A stretch of 64,000 nt of DNA from Paucihalobacter ruber (GCF_006494535.1 NZ_VHIQ01000006.1:248001-312000), one strand, 5' to 3'; shown: positions 35,649-46,214, counted from the stretch's first letter. Notes: generated by a model from the sequence alone, not told the origin. Translations and numbers: made by a program.

Positions 35649-36854
35649 ATGAAAGTACTTTTTTACACAAGAGAATATCCGCCTAATGTCTACGGTGGTG
35701 CCGGTGTTCACGTTGAATATTTAGCGCGAGAACTTTCAAAAATTATGCAGGTAGAAGTACGTTGCTTTGGTGAGCAAAATGAAACATCGACCAATCTTGA
35801 CGTGAAGGGAATTGCTTTTGGAGGAAACGATTTTAAGAATTCTACGTCAGAGCTTCAATCGGTTTTTAAAACCCTGCAAACCTCGATTTTAATGAATTCT
35901 GAACCAACAAGCGCTCAAATTGTACACTGTCATACTTGGTATGCACAATTTGCGGGAATCGTAGCTAAGCTTTGTTATGGTATTCCGCTGGTAATTACCA
36001 CGCATTCATTAGAACCATTGCGGCCATGGAAACGAGAACAATTAGGACGTGGTTACGATATGTCGAGCTGGATTGAAAAAACTGCTATAGAAATGGCTGA
36101 TGCCATCATAGCGGTATCGAAAGGAACCAAACAAGAGGTGTTAGATCATTTTAATGTTGATGAAAATAAAATTCAGGTTATTTACAACGGTATCGATTTA
36201 AAGCAATATGTAACCGTTTCTCAAACCGATGTATTGGATAAATATGGTATTGATAAAACCTTACCCTATGTGTTGTTTGTTGGCCGCATTACAAGACAAA
36301 AAGGGATTATTCATTTGGTCAATGCCATTAAGTATATAGATAAAAACACTCAAATTGTGCTTTGTGCCGGCGCTCCTGATACTCCTGAAATTGCCCGAGA
36401 AATGGAACAAAGCGTTAAGCTTGTACAACAAGAACGCAACAACGTAATCTGGATAGAGGAAATGCTCGATAAAGACAGTGTTATTCAGTTGTACTCTCAT
36501 GCGGCAGTGTTTTGCTGTCCGTCTATATACGAACCCTTCGGAATTATTAACATCGAGGCCATGGCATGCAATACCGCTGTAGTTGCCAGTGCTGTTGGTG
36601 GTATAAAGGAAGTGGTAATTGATGGTGAAACCGGAATTTTGGTGTCATTAGAACAACAAAAAGAAGCGCCTTTTGAACCTGTAAATCCCGATCAATTTTC
36701 AAGAGATTTGGCTGCCGGAGTTAATAAATTGGTAGCCGATAAAAACTTGAGAGAAACCATGGCGAAAAAAGGACGAGAGCGCGTAGAAACTACCTTCGAC
36801 TGGATAGCCATTGCAGAAGAAACTAAATCATTATATAAAAAATTAATCAGCTAA
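35649..36854 (+). CDS. glgM: GT4 glycogen synthase / maltose-1-phosphate synthase (GlgM type)
   Basis: A 401-residue GT4 glycosyltransferase. It begins MKVLFYTREYPPNVYGGAGV and has EPLRPWKREQLGRGYDMSSW near residue 118 and the nucleotide-sugar site CPSIYEPFGIINIEAMACN near 290. This matches the actinobacterial-type GlgA, of which mycobacterial GlgM makes maltose-1-phosphate from ADP-glucose and glucose-1-phosphate. The GT5 starch-synthase motif KTGGL is absent. With glgC and glgE downstream, maltose-1-phosphate synthesis is the likely job; plain glycogen synthase activity cannot be excluded. glgC follows after 2 bases. Confidence 0.85.
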   Translation: MKVLFYTREYPPNVYGGAGVHVEYLARELSKIMQVEVRCFGEQNETSTNLDVKGIAFGGNDFKNSTSELQSVFKTLQTSILMNSEPTSAQIVHCHTWYAQFAGIVAKLCYGIPLVITTHSLEPLRPWKREQLGRGYDMSSWIEKTAIEMADAIIAVSKGTKQEVLDHFNVDENKIQVIYNGIDLKQYVTVSQTDVLDKYGIDKTLPYVLFVGRITRQKGIIHLVNAIKYIDKNTQIVLCAGAPDTPEIAREMEQSVKLVQQERNNVIWIEEMLDKDSVIQLYSHAAVFCCPSIYEPFGIINIEAMACNTAVVASAVGGIKEVVIDGETGILVSLEQQKEAPFEPVNPDQFSRDLAAGVNKLVADKNLRETMAKKGRERVETTFDWIAIAEETKSLYKKLIS

Positions 36855-36856
36855 TT

Positions 36857-38122
36857 ATGTACAACGAAAAAGTATTAAATATCATTCTTGGTGGCGGACA
36901 AGGGTCACGATTGTTTCCACTAACCGAAAAACGCTCAAAACCCGCTGTTTCAATAGCCGGAAAATACAGATTGGTAGATATTCCTATTTCCAATTGCATT
37001 AACTGTAATCTTAAAAGAATGTACGTTTTAACCCAGTTTAATTCTGCCTCGTTAAACCGACATATTAAAAACACCTACCATTTTAGTTTTTTCAGCTCGG
37101 CTTTTGTAGATGTTTTGGCAGCAGAACAAACCATTAGCAGTAACGAATGGTTTCAAGGTACTGCCGATGCGGTTAGACAAAGCATGCATCACTTTTTAAA
37201 TCATGATTTTGAATATGCACTCATACTGTCTGGCGACCAGTTATATCAAATGGATTTTAATGAAATGATTGAGCAGCACATCAAATCTAATGCGCATATT
37301 TCGATTGCTACACAACCGGTAAATGCCAAAGAAGCTACTTCTTTTGGTATTTTAAAATCTGATAATGAACAAGTTATTACATCGTTTATTGAAAAACCAT
37401 CAGCCGATCAATTACCCGGTTGGGAATCTGATGTTTCAGATGACATGAAAAACGTTGGTAGAGAATATCTGGCATCAATGGGTATTTACATTTTTAACAG
37501 AGATGTTTTAATAGACTTAATGAACAACCCTCATACAGTTGATTTTGGTAAAGAAATCATTCCGCAGTCTATTGGTACTCATAAAGTCATAAGCTACCAA
37601 TATCCGGGTTACTGGACAGATATAGGAAATATTGAATCCTTTTTTGAAGCCAATATTGGCCTAACCGATGATATTCCAAAATTCAATCTATACGACAAAG
37701 AAAAGCGCATCTACACTCACGCGCGCATGTTGCCAACCTCGAAAATTAGTGGTACCGAATTGAAAAATGCCGTTATTGGTGATGGTTGCATAATTCACGC
37801 TGCCAGGATTGAAAAATCTGTGATTGGCATTCGTTCAAGAATAGGAAAAGATTCGGTTATTACCAATACCTATTTGATGGGTAGTGACCAGTATGAAACA
37901 CTTGATGAAATTGCTGCCAATCACGTAGAAATATTAATGGGAGTGGGTGAGCGCTGTGTTATTAATAATTGTATCGTCGATAAGAATTGCAGAATTGGAG
38001 ACGACGTGCATATTAATGGCGGTAAACATTTACCTGATGCAGAAACTGAAAATTACACCATTAAAGACGGAATTGTAGTTGTTAAGAAAGGTGCTGTGAT
38101 TCAAAAAGGCTTTAAACTTTAA
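36857..38122 (+). CDS. glgC: Glucose-1-phosphate adenylyltransferase
   Basis: A 421-residue protein of usual length. The nucleotidyltransferase signature LGGGQGSRLFPLTEKRSKPA is near residue 11, WFQGTADAVRQSMHHF near 97, and the glucose-1-phosphate site SFIEKPSA near 176; a left-handed beta-helix follows from about residue 300. It makes ADP-glucose from ATP and glucose-1-phosphate, the first step of bacterial glycogen synthesis, normally under allosteric control. It is second in the operon, 2 bases after glgM and 76 bases before glgE. Confidence 0.95.
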   Translation: MYNEKVLNIILGGGQGSRLFPLTEKRSKPAVSIAGKYRLVDIPISNCINCNLKRMYVLTQFNSASLNRHIKNTYHFSFFSSAFVDVLAAEQTISSNEWFQGTADAVRQSMHHFLNHDFEYALILSGDQLYQMDFNEMIEQHIKSNAHISIATQPVNAKEATSFGILKSDNEQVITSFIEKPSADQLPGWESDVSDDMKNVGREYLASMGIYIFNRDVLIDLMNNPHTVDFGKEIIPQSIGTHKVISYQYPGYWTDIGNIESFFEANIGLTDDIPKFNLYDKEKRIYTHARMLPTSKISGTELKNAVIGDGCIIHAARIEKSVIGIRSRIGKDSVITNTYLMGSDQYETLDEIAANHVEILMGVGERCVINNCIVDKNCRIGDDVHINGGKHLPDAETENYTIKDGIVVVKKGAVIQKGFKL

Positions 38123-38198
38123 TATATATAACTTCAGAGCAGTAATTTTTTATCATGATTAATTTTATATTTTTACCCCGATAATTAGTTGTATTTAT

Positions 38199-40136
38199 AT
38201 GCAAAATCAATGCCGAGTAGTTATAGACTATGTTTCACCGCAAATCAACAACGGTGAGTTTTTTATAAAAAGAGTTGTAAACGAAATTGTAAATATTGAA
38301 GCGCATGTGCTGGTTGACGGTCACGATGTTATCTCTGCATCGGTACTTTATAAGCACGAAAAGGAAAAAAACTGGAGAGAATCCAGATTACACCACAGTG
38401 TTAACGACGAGTGGCAAGGTAGTTTTATAGTTGAAAAACAAGGTTTTTATACCTACAAGGTCGAAGGCTGGGTAGATTACGCCCTAAACTGGCAACATGG
38501 CATTGAGCGGAAAATTGAGGATGGTCAACAGGTTAAATCCGAATTACTCGAAGGTATTTTGTATTTAAAGCCGCTATTGGATAAAGTCTCTAAAGCCGAT
38601 GCCGGTTATTTGCAGTACTGTATCGATATATTCGAAGATGCTTCCAGATATAATGAAGCCATCACAGAAGCCAGAAGCGAAAGATTGCATCATATTTTTT
38701 ACAATCACCCCGAAAAGCATTTGGCCAATACCTCAAAAGACTACAATATATATGTAGACAGGTTAAAGGCCAGATTTAGTACTTGGTATGAATTTTTTAC
38801 ACGGTCGGCATCAGAGCAACCGGGAGTTCACGGTACTTTTAAAGACTGCGAGCGTTTGTTGCCCAGAGTAGAGCAAATGGGTTTTGATACGTTGTATTTT
38901 CCACCAATTCATCCCATAGGTGAAGTTAACCGAAAGGGAAAAAACAACACCACCCAAGCAAAAGACGGCGACGTAGGCTCTTGTTGGGGTATAGGGTCGC
39001 AATATGGCGGTCATAAAGATATTCATCCACAGTTGGGAAGTTTGGATGATTTTAAGCAGCTTATTGCAAAAGCCAAGGAGCACAACATTGAGATTGCTAT
39101 GGATTACGCTTTACAGGCAGCACCCGATCATCCTTGGGTGAAAGAACATCCGCAGTGGTTTAAATGGCGTCCCGACGGTACGGTGCAATATGCTGAAAAT
39201 CCTCCTAAAAAGTATCAGGATATTTTACCGATATATTGGGAAACAGAAGATTATAAAAATCTTTGGAACGAATGTCTCGATGTTATGATGTATTGGATAG
39301 ATTGCGGAATTCACGTTTTTAGAGTCGACAATCCACATACCAAACCTTATTATTTCTGGAACTGGATTATTTCCGAAGTAAAAAAGAAACATCCGGACGT
39401 GTTGTTTTTAGCCGAAGCCTTTACGAGACCAAAAATAATGCACCAATTGGCAAAACAAGGCTATACACAATCTTACACCTATTTTACATGGCGTGATAAC
39501 AAGCATGAGTTAATCCAGTATATGGAAGAGCTCACCAAAACCGACCAAAAAGAATACATGCGTCCTAATTTCTGGCCCAACACACCAGATATTAATCCAT
39601 ACCATTTACAAGGTGCCAATGAAGCCAAATTTATGCAACGCTATGCTTTGGCAGCTACTTTAAGTTCTAATATTGGTATTTACGGACCTGTTTTTGAGCA
39701 AATGATCAGCGATGCATTGCCCGGAAGAGAGGAATATTTAAATTCCGAAAAATTTCAAATATGTCATTACGATTGGTTTAAAGAAAATAAGCTCACCACT
39801 ATCATTTCAAAAATTAACAGAATTAGACACGAAAATGAGGCGCTTCAGCAAACCAACAACATTAAATTTTGTCACATTGAAAATCAAAATTTAATAGCGT
39901 TTTATAAATGGAATCAAGATAAAACAAACGAATTGTTGATTATAATAAGTCTTGATGCTTATTACGCACAACAAGGTACGGTTCAATTACCGTTGCAAGA
40001 TTTGGGTATCAATTCAGGCCATCATCTGGTGGTTAAAGACCTGGTGACCAATAGTAGTTATACATGGCAGAATGAATGGAATTTTATAGAGTTGCATCCG
40101 GCCTTACCGTTTCATATCTTTAGAATATTAAAATAA
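38199..40136 (+). CDS. glgE: Maltose-1-phosphate maltosyltransferase
   Basis: A 645-residue GH13 subfamily 3 enzyme. Residues 1-110 form the N-terminal beta-sandwich specific to GlgE, followed by a helical insert. The catalytic barrel has STWYEFFTRS near residue 198, FPPIHPIGEVNRKGKNN near 236, nucleophile Asp377 in FRVDNPHTKP and acid/base Glu406 in FLAEAFTRP; the 29-residue distance is the same as in the structurally studied Streptomyces enzyme. It transfers maltosyl units from alpha-maltose-1-phosphate onto alpha-1,4-glucan. Its presence defines the GlgE pathway. Maltokinase starts 2 bases later. Confidence 0.95.
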   Translation: MQNQCRVVIDYVSPQINNGEFFIKRVVNEIVNIEAHVLVDGHDVISASVLYKHEKEKNWRESRLHHSVNDEWQGSFIVEKQGFYTYKVEGWVDYALNWQHGIERKIEDGQQVKSELLEGILYLKPLLDKVSKADAGYLQYCIDIFEDASRYNEAITEARSERLHHIFYNHPEKHLANTSKDYNIYVDRLKARFSTWYEFFTRSASEQPGVHGTFKDCERLLPRVEQMGFDTLYFPPIHPIGEVNRKGKNNTTQAKDGDVGSCWGIGSQYGGHKDIHPQLGSLDDFKQLIAKAKEHNIEIAMDYALQAAPDHPWVKEHPQWFKWRPDGTVQYAENPPKKYQDILPIYWETEDYKNLWNECLDVMMYWIDCGIHVFRVDNPHTKPYYFWNWIISEVKKKHPDVLFLAEAFTRPKIMHQLAKQGYTQSYTYFTWRDNKHELIQYMEELTKTDQKEYMRPNFWPNTPDINPYHLQGANEAKFMQRYALAATLSSNIGIYGPVFEQMISDALPGREEYLNSEKFQICHYDWFKENKLTTIISKINRIRHENEALQQTNNIKFCHIENQNLIAFYKWNQDKTNELLIIISLDAYYAQQGTVQLPLQDLGINSGHHLVVKDLVTNSSYTWQNEWNFIELHPALPFHIFRILK

Positions 40137-40138
40137 TT

Positions 40139-41770
40139 ATGTCAAAAAAAACATCTAACAAAACCAGCTTGTTGTCTCCCTACAATTTTGATGTAGAATG
40201 GAATGACTTGATGGATAACGAAGATTTCATCAAAATCTTCCTGTCTGATGTGTTAGAATATTACATCATCAAGCAACGCTGGTACGGTGGCAAAGCCAGC
40301 AAGTTAAAATATATTGAATTGGCCGAGTATTTTCGCATTCAGCAAAACGAAGAAGTTTACTACGGTTTAATTCTTGAAGTCAATTTTAAAGAAGCATTTT
40401 ATCAGCATTATTTTTTACCAATTGCTTTTGTGTCAGATCCTGATTTTGCGCAAGACAACCGAATTTTACCTATTAGTATTAAAGGTCAGGAAGGTTTTAT
40501 TATAGATGCTATTAACTTAGAAGCTTTTAGAAAACTGGTGTTTGAGCGCATCCTTTCGGCAGTTCCAAACGATAAAACACGCGTGCAATATCACAAGAGC
40601 CTGCTGTTTGATAATTGTCACTACGAATCGTCTCGATTTATGGGAATGGAACAAAGCAATACCTCTATTGTTTACAATGAGAAGTATGTTTTAAAGTTCT
40701 TCAGAAGAATTTACGCAGATAAAAACCCAGACTACGAAATGAGCCGTTTCCTTTCAGAAAAAAAGGAATTTAAAAACACACCGGCATATCTTGGAAGCAT
40801 TAATATTACAGATGCCGATAATGTACAAATTACCATAGCGCTAATGCAACAACTGGTTCCCAATCAAGGTGATGCATGGGAGTACATGTTGAAAGAATTA
40901 CACAAGGTCTTTTTAACTATAGAGACTAAAAGTGTAAAACTATCAAACCTTCCAAAGGTTGAGGATTTTTCACGTTTAGAACTTAGAGACGTGCCGCCAC
41001 AAATAATAGACTGGGCCGGTTTAAACATTATCACCAAAGTTCAAACGCTGGCCAAACGAACCGCCGAAATGCATATTGCCTTAGGTTCAGAATTTGAAGA
41101 TACGGGATTTACACCTGAACGTTTTAACGGCGACTATACCGTTTGGTTAAAAAATAGAATGTTATATCAGTTTCAAAACAGATTGAATACTATTGAAAAT
41201 AACCTTCATAAATTAGATGGATTGGCTCTTGAGTTAGCCGAAGATTTCCTTGAGAACAAAAATATTATTAGAAAACGATTCGTAAATTTTGACTGGACAC
41301 GACTAAAGGGTGAGCGCTTGCGTGTGCATGGCGATTATCATTTGGGTCAGGTGCTGGTTAAAGATGACGATTTCTACATTTTAGATTTTGAAGGCGAACC
41401 TGAAAGCACCATCCGTGATAGAAAAGTCAAGCAGCCACCGCTTAAAGATGTGGCCGGGATGTTTAGGTCTTTTCATTACGCTATTTACGCTACCATTTTT
41501 AACAACGCTGCACTTTACAAGAAAGAACAGGAAGAACTCTTTCAATATGCCGAAATTCTATACCAATACTTAATAGGTGTATTTTTAGGAACTTATATAG
41601 TTGAAATTCAAAATGCCAATATCAATATTGGTTACCATCAAGAACGCATATTTTTACTCAAATATTCACTTTTAGAAAAAGCCGTTTACGAATTGGGTTA
41701 CGAGCTTAACTCCAGACCGCGCTGGGCTGTAATTCCTTTAAAGGGTATTTCAAATATTATAAATCACTAA
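40139..41770 (+). CDS. mak: Maltokinase (Mak/Pep2-like)
   Basis: A 543-residue kinase of the aminoglycoside phosphotransferase fold. QRWYGGKASKLKYIELAEY near residue 45 is the N-terminal cap signature of maltokinases. The catalytic motif HGDYHLGQVLV is near 397 with Asp399, and the metal-binding DFEGEP near 419. Mak phosphorylates maltose with ATP to maltose-1-phosphate, the GlgE substrate. In many bacteria it is fused to or adjacent to trehalose synthase TreS; here it stands alone and no treS is in the window. It lies between glgE and glgB with gaps of 2 and 3 bases. Confidence 0.92.
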   Translation: MSKKTSNKTSLLSPYNFDVEWNDLMDNEDFIKIFLSDVLEYYIIKQRWYGGKASKLKYIELAEYFRIQQNEEVYYGLILEVNFKEAFYQHYFLPIAFVSDPDFAQDNRILPISIKGQEGFIIDAINLEAFRKLVFERILSAVPNDKTRVQYHKSLLFDNCHYESSRFMGMEQSNTSIVYNEKYVLKFFRRIYADKNPDYEMSRFLSEKKEFKNTPAYLGSINITDADNVQITIALMQQLVPNQGDAWEYMLKELHKVFLTIETKSVKLSNLPKVEDFSRLELRDVPPQIIDWAGLNIITKVQTLAKRTAEMHIALGSEFEDTGFTPERFNGDYTVWLKNRMLYQFQNRLNTIENNLHKLDGLALELAEDFLENKNIIRKRFVNFDWTRLKGERLRVHGDYHLGQVLVKDDDFYILDFEGEPESTIRDRKVKQPPLKDVAGMFRSFHYAIYATIFNNAALYKKEQEELFQYAEILYQYLIGVFLGTYIVEIQNANINIGYHQERIFLLKYSLLEKAVYELGYELNSRPRWAVIPLKGISNIINH

Positions 41771-41773
41771 TTT

Positions 41774-43681
41774 ATGGCAGAAGTTATAGTACACAGTTTG
41801 TTTACAGAATTCGATATTAATTTATTTCAGGCAGGCAAACATTACAAGCTTTACGAAAAATTTGGCTCACATATCACAACTGTGAATGGAATTGAAGGTA
41901 CTTATTTTGCTGTATGGGCGCCAAGTGCCAAGAGTATTTCAGTAATTGGTGATTTTAATTTTTGGCTCGAAGGTGAGCACCAGTTAAATGTGAGATGGGA
42001 TGGTAGCGGAATCTGGGAAGGTTTTATTCCAGGCGTTAAAAAGGGCCATTTGTACAAATACAAAATTCACAGTCATTATAACGATATTAAAACAGAAAAG
42101 GCCGATCCTTACGCGAGACGCAGTGAACATCCGCCAAAAACAGCTTCGGTTGTTTGGGATGACACCTATTCTTGGGACGATAATTCATGGATGAAAAAAA
42201 GGGCAAAACACAACGCTTTAAACGCGCCTTTTTCAGTTTACGAAGTTCATTTAGGTTCATGGCGCAGGAAAATTGAGAACAACCGATTTTTGTCTTACAC
42301 CGAACTGGCCGAGGAACTGGTAGATTATGTGAAAGAAATGAATTTCACCCACGTAGAATTGATGCCCATTATGGAGTTTCCTTATGATCCGTCGTGGGGC
42401 TATCAATTAACCGGTTATTTTGCGCCAACCTCTAGATTTGGCTACCCCGAAGAGTTTAAATTATTGGTCGATAAGCTGCACCAGAATAATATAGGGGTGA
42501 TTTTAGACTGGGTGCCGTCTCATTTCCCCGAAGATGCTCACGGACTTGGATTTTTTGATGGGTCATGTCTTTACGAACATCCCGATAAACGCAAAGGTTA
42601 TCACCCCGATTGGAAAAGTTTAATTTTTAACTATGGCAGGAATGAGGTGAAATCATTTTTGATTAGTAATGCTATTTTTTGGCTAGAACAATATCATGCC
42701 GATGCGCTGAGAGTAGATGCGGTCGCGTCCATGCTATTTTTAGATTACTCAAGAGACGATGGCGAATGGGAACCCAACCAGTTTGGTGGTAGAGAAAATC
42801 TTGAAGCAATCGCTTTTATGAAAGAAATGAATGAGGCCGTTTACGCCAATTTCCCCGATGTACAAACCATAGCCGAAGAATCTACTTCATTTCCTATGGT
42901 ATCCAAACCAACCTTTATTGGTGGTTTAGGTTTTGGAATGAAATGGATGATGGGTTGGATGCACGATACCTTGCAATATTTTGCTAAAGAGCCCATTTAT
43001 AGAAAACACCACCAAAATGACTTAACGTTTTCAATGACTTACGCTTTTACAGAAAACTTTATGCTACCGTTAAGTCACGACGAGGTGGTTTATGGCAAAC
43101 GTTCTATTTTAGGTAGGATGCCGGGCGATGAGTGGCAAAGATTTGCCAACCTTCGATTGCTCTATACTTACATGTTTACACATCCGGGAGCTAAGCTGTT
43201 ATTTCAGGGCGCCGAGTTTGGACAAAGTGAAGAATGGAACTTTCAGCAGAGTTTAGACTGGCATTTGTTGCAGTTCAAACCACATAAAGGTGTTCAATCG
43301 CTTATTAAAGATTTGAACAAGTTTTACAAAAAAGAACCGGCATTATTTGATAAGCAATTCTCTGCCGAAGGTTTCGAATGGATCGACTACAACGATGCGG
43401 AAAATTCGGTGCTTGTTTATATCAGAAAGGCTAACAATGAAGATGACAATCTAATTATAGCCTGTAACATGACGCCGGTACCAAGAGATCAATACCGCGT
43501 TGGCTTGCCGAAGTCCGGCGAATTAAAAGAAGTTTTTAATACCGATTTAAAAAAGTATTTTGGTAGTGGCGAATACAAAAACGGTATCGTTTCGTCTGAA
43601 GATCAACCACACCAGTTTAGAAATGTTTCGGCAGTAATTAATATTCCACCCTTAGGTGCAGTTGTATTTAAATATAAATAA
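41774..43681 (+). CDS. glgB: 1,4-alpha-glucan branching enzyme
   Basis: A 635-residue GH13 subfamily 9 enzyme, with one N-terminal CBM48 (GIEGTYFAVWAPSAKSISVI near residue 38) and no second N-domain, so it is the shorter type. The catalytic motifs are YQLTGYFAPTSRFG near 213, nucleophile Asp315 in DALRVDAVASM, acid/base Glu368 in TIAEESTSFP, and LSHDEVVYGK near 434. It cuts alpha-1,4 chains and reattaches them as alpha-1,6 branches. In the GlgE pathway it acts on GlgE-made linear chains. Confidence 0.95.
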   Translation: MAEVIVHSLFTEFDINLFQAGKHYKLYEKFGSHITTVNGIEGTYFAVWAPSAKSISVIGDFNFWLEGEHQLNVRWDGSGIWEGFIPGVKKGHLYKYKIHSHYNDIKTEKADPYARRSEHPPKTASVVWDDTYSWDDNSWMKKRAKHNALNAPFSVYEVHLGSWRRKIENNRFLSYTELAEELVDYVKEMNFTHVELMPIMEFPYDPSWGYQLTGYFAPTSRFGYPEEFKLLVDKLHQNNIGVILDWVPSHFPEDAHGLGFFDGSCLYEHPDKRKGYHPDWKSLIFNYGRNEVKSFLISNAIFWLEQYHADALRVDAVASMLFLDYSRDDGEWEPNQFGGRENLEAIAFMKEMNEAVYANFPDVQTIAEESTSFPMVSKPTFIGGLGFGMKWMMGWMHDTLQYFAKEPIYRKHHQNDLTFSMTYAFTENFMLPLSHDEVVYGKRSILGRMPGDEWQRFANLRLLYTYMFTHPGAKLLFQGAEFGQSEEWNFQQSLDWHLLQFKPHKGVQSLIKDLNKFYKKEPALFDKQFSAEGFEWIDYNDAENSVLVYIRKANNEDDNLIIACNMTPVPRDQYRVGLPKSGELKEVFNTDLKKYFGSGEYKNGIVSSEDQPHQFRNVSAVINIPPLGAVVFKYK

Positions 43682-43808
43682 TTTTCAAACTCAATTATTT
43701 ATTCCTTGCTTCAACTTAACTCAAACGTTATAGTTGATAATATGTCATAACTATTATTTCAAAATTTAACAGAATTGCTTTCTTTTACGGCATTTTAAAA
43801 AAACTTGC

Positions 43809-46214
43809 ATGATTACCAATACCGATTTAGAGTATAAAGGCAACCAGTTGCCAGCCAATATCGTCAAATTTAAAAAGGATGTAGATACGCTTTATTTTTT
43901 CACTTCAAACGACGTGGTTTTACAAATAACCATTGTGAGAGATAGCGTTATCAGATTTAGATATACTACAACAGGCTCATTTGAAAAAGATTTTTCATAC
44001 GCCATCACCAAATATGCCAGTAGAGGATACAACAAACTCGAAATAGAAGAGCATACCAATGCTTTTCAAATAACAACTTCTAAGCTCATTTGTAACATCA
44101 ATAAAAGCGATTTAAAAGTGTCCATTTTCGACGCTAAAGACAAATCACTGTTAAATCAGGATGAAATAGGTTTTCATTGGGAAGAGAGCTATGAGCATGG
44201 CGGTGATATTGTAAAGATGAGTAAGGTGTCTAACGAAGGTGAAAGTTACTACGGCTTAGGAGATAAATCAGAACATATGAATCTTAAAGGCAAGCGTTTT
44301 CAAAACTGGGCCACCGATTCTTATGCTTATGGCAAAGAAACCGACCCTATTTACAAAGCCATTCCTTTTTTTATAGGCTTACATCATAAAAAAGCCTACG
44401 GTATTTTCTTTGATAACTCCTTTAGAGTATTTTTTGATTTTGCTCAGGAAAAGCGCAACGTTACCAGTTTTTGGGCGCATGGCGGTGAAATGAATTACTA
44501 TTTTATCTACGGGCCAAAAATGAACGACGTTATTGAGAACTATACAGATCTCACCGGTAAACCACATTCATTACCACCGCTTTGGGCTTTGGGATTTCAT
44601 CAATGTAAATGGAGTTACTATCCCGAAAGCAAGGTTAAAGAGGTGACCGCTAAATTTAGAGATCTTAAAATACCTTGTGATGCCATTTATCTCGACATAG
44701 ATTATATGGAAGGTTTTAGGTGCTTTACATGGAACAAAGATTATTTTCCCGATCCTAAAAGAATGGTGAAGGAATTAGCCGATCAAGGTTTTAAAACCGT
44801 TGCTATTATTGATCCGGGTATCAAAGTTGATAAAGATTATTGGGTTTATCAGGAAGGTTTAAAAAACGACTATTTCTGTCGTCGTGCCGACGGACCATAC
44901 ATGAAAGGAAAAGTTTGGCCGGGAGAATGTTATTTTCCCGATTATACAAGGCCCGACGTAAGAGAGTGGTGGTCTGGGTTGTTTAAAGAGCTTATCGAAG
45001 AAATAGGTGTAAAAGGCGTTTGGAACGACATGAACGAGCCTGCCGTGATGGAAGTTCCCAACAAAACCTTTCCAGACGACGTTCGCCACGATTACGATGG
45101 CAATCCGTGCAGTCATAGAAAGGCTCATAATATTTACGGTATGCAAATGGCCCGTGCTACGTATCACGGTTTAAAAAAGTTTTGCTATCCAAAGCGTCCG
45201 TTTGTAATTACACGTTCGGCTTATTCGGGTACGCAGCGATACACGTCTACATGGACCGGCGATAACGTTGCCACCTGGGAACATTTATGGATTGCCAATA
45301 TTCAGGTGCAGCGCATGGCCATGAGTGGTTTTTCGTTTGCAGGCAGCGATATTGGCGGATTTGCAGAACAGCCCTCGGGCGAATTATTTGCACGTTGGGT
45401 ACAACTAGGGGCGTTCCATCCGTTTTTTAGAGTGCATTCTTCAGGTGATCACGGAGATCAGGAACCTTGGTCATTCGATGAAGAAGTTACTAACGTTGTG
45501 AGAAAATTTATTGAACTACGCTATCAGTTATTACCCTATTTATACACGGCATTTTGGAATTATGTAGACCATGGTGAACCCTTATTAAAATCTATGGTTT
45601 TGTATGATCAGGACGATCAGCAAACTCATTACAGAACCGATGAGTTTATCTTCGGAAATCAAATTTTAATTTGCCCAATATTAGAACCCAATGCCAAAGG
45701 CAGAAGAATGTTTATACCTAGAGGGAAATGGTATAATTTCTGGAATGATAAGGTTGTAAAAGGTGGACGCGAAATGTGGGCTGATGCCGATATAGATAGT
45801 ATGCCGTTTTTTATCAAGGCCGGTGCCATTATCCCGGTTTATCCGGTTCAGCAATATGTTGGAGAAAAAGAAATAGACCAAATGACCTTGGCAGTTTATT
45901 ATTTTGAAGGTAAAGAAGACTCGCAGTTATTTGATGATGCCCATGACGGTTACGACTATATTAAAGGACGATACAGTTTGCGAACCTTTAAATTAACCGG
46001 TAAACCAACCGAATTGATTATTCAGCAACATAAAGAAGGTAAGTATATTACAACGTACGAAACCTTTAAAGTTAACATTCATGGTTTGCCTTTTGAAATC
46101 AAGGAAGTTCAAATAGATAACGTTCAAATTCCGTTAGAGCAAATTAAACCGAATGGAAAAAATAGTTTGGTGGTGGATAAGAATTTTAACGAAATACACA
46201 TCAAAGGAGTATAA
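43809..46214 (+). CDS. GH31 alpha-glucosidase
   Basis: An 801-residue enzyme without a signal peptide, hence cytosolic. Motifs of family GH31 are present: LPPLWALGFHQCKWSYYPES near residue 252, nucleophile Asp407 in WNDMNEP, RSAYSGTQRYTSTWTGDN near 473 with the acid/base, and AGSDIGGF near 513. A C-terminal beta domain holds LAVYYFEGKEDSQLFDDAHDG. It likely trims glucose from non-reducing ends of alpha-glucan or maltodextrin. A 127-base gap separates it from glgB, with a weak inverted repeat (ATAGTT/AACTAT at 43730-43754), so it may have its own transcript. Confidence 0.92.
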   Translation: MITNTDLEYKGNQLPANIVKFKKDVDTLYFFTSNDVVLQITIVRDSVIRFRYTTTGSFEKDFSYAITKYASRGYNKLEIEEHTNAFQITTSKLICNINKSDLKVSIFDAKDKSLLNQDEIGFHWEESYEHGGDIVKMSKVSNEGESYYGLGDKSEHMNLKGKRFQNWATDSYAYGKETDPIYKAIPFFIGLHHKKAYGIFFDNSFRVFFDFAQEKRNVTSFWAHGGEMNYYFIYGPKMNDVIENYTDLTGKPHSLPPLWALGFHQCKWSYYPESKVKEVTAKFRDLKIPCDAIYLDIDYMEGFRCFTWNKDYFPDPKRMVKELADQGFKTVAIIDPGIKVDKDYWVYQEGLKNDYFCRRADGPYMKGKVWPGECYFPDYTRPDVREWWSGLFKELIEEIGVKGVWNDMNEPAVMEVPNKTFPDDVRHDYDGNPCSHRKAHNIYGMQMARATYHGLKKFCYPKRPFVITRSAYSGTQRYTSTWTGDNVATWEHLWIANIQVQRMAMSGFSFAGSDIGGFAEQPSGELFARWVQLGAFHPFFRVHSSGDHGDQEPWSFDEEVTNVVRKFIELRYQLLPYLYTAFWNYVDHGEPLLKSMVLYDQDDQQTHYRTDEFIFGNQILICPILEPNAKGRRMFIPRGKWYNFWNDKVVKGGREMWADADIDSMPFFIKAGAIIPVYPVQQYVGEKEIDQMTLAVYYFEGKEDSQLFDDAHDGYDYIKGRYSLRTFKLTGKPTELIIQQHKEGKYITTYETFKVNIHGLPFEIKEVQIDNVQIPLEQIKPNGKNSLVVDKNFNEIHIKGV

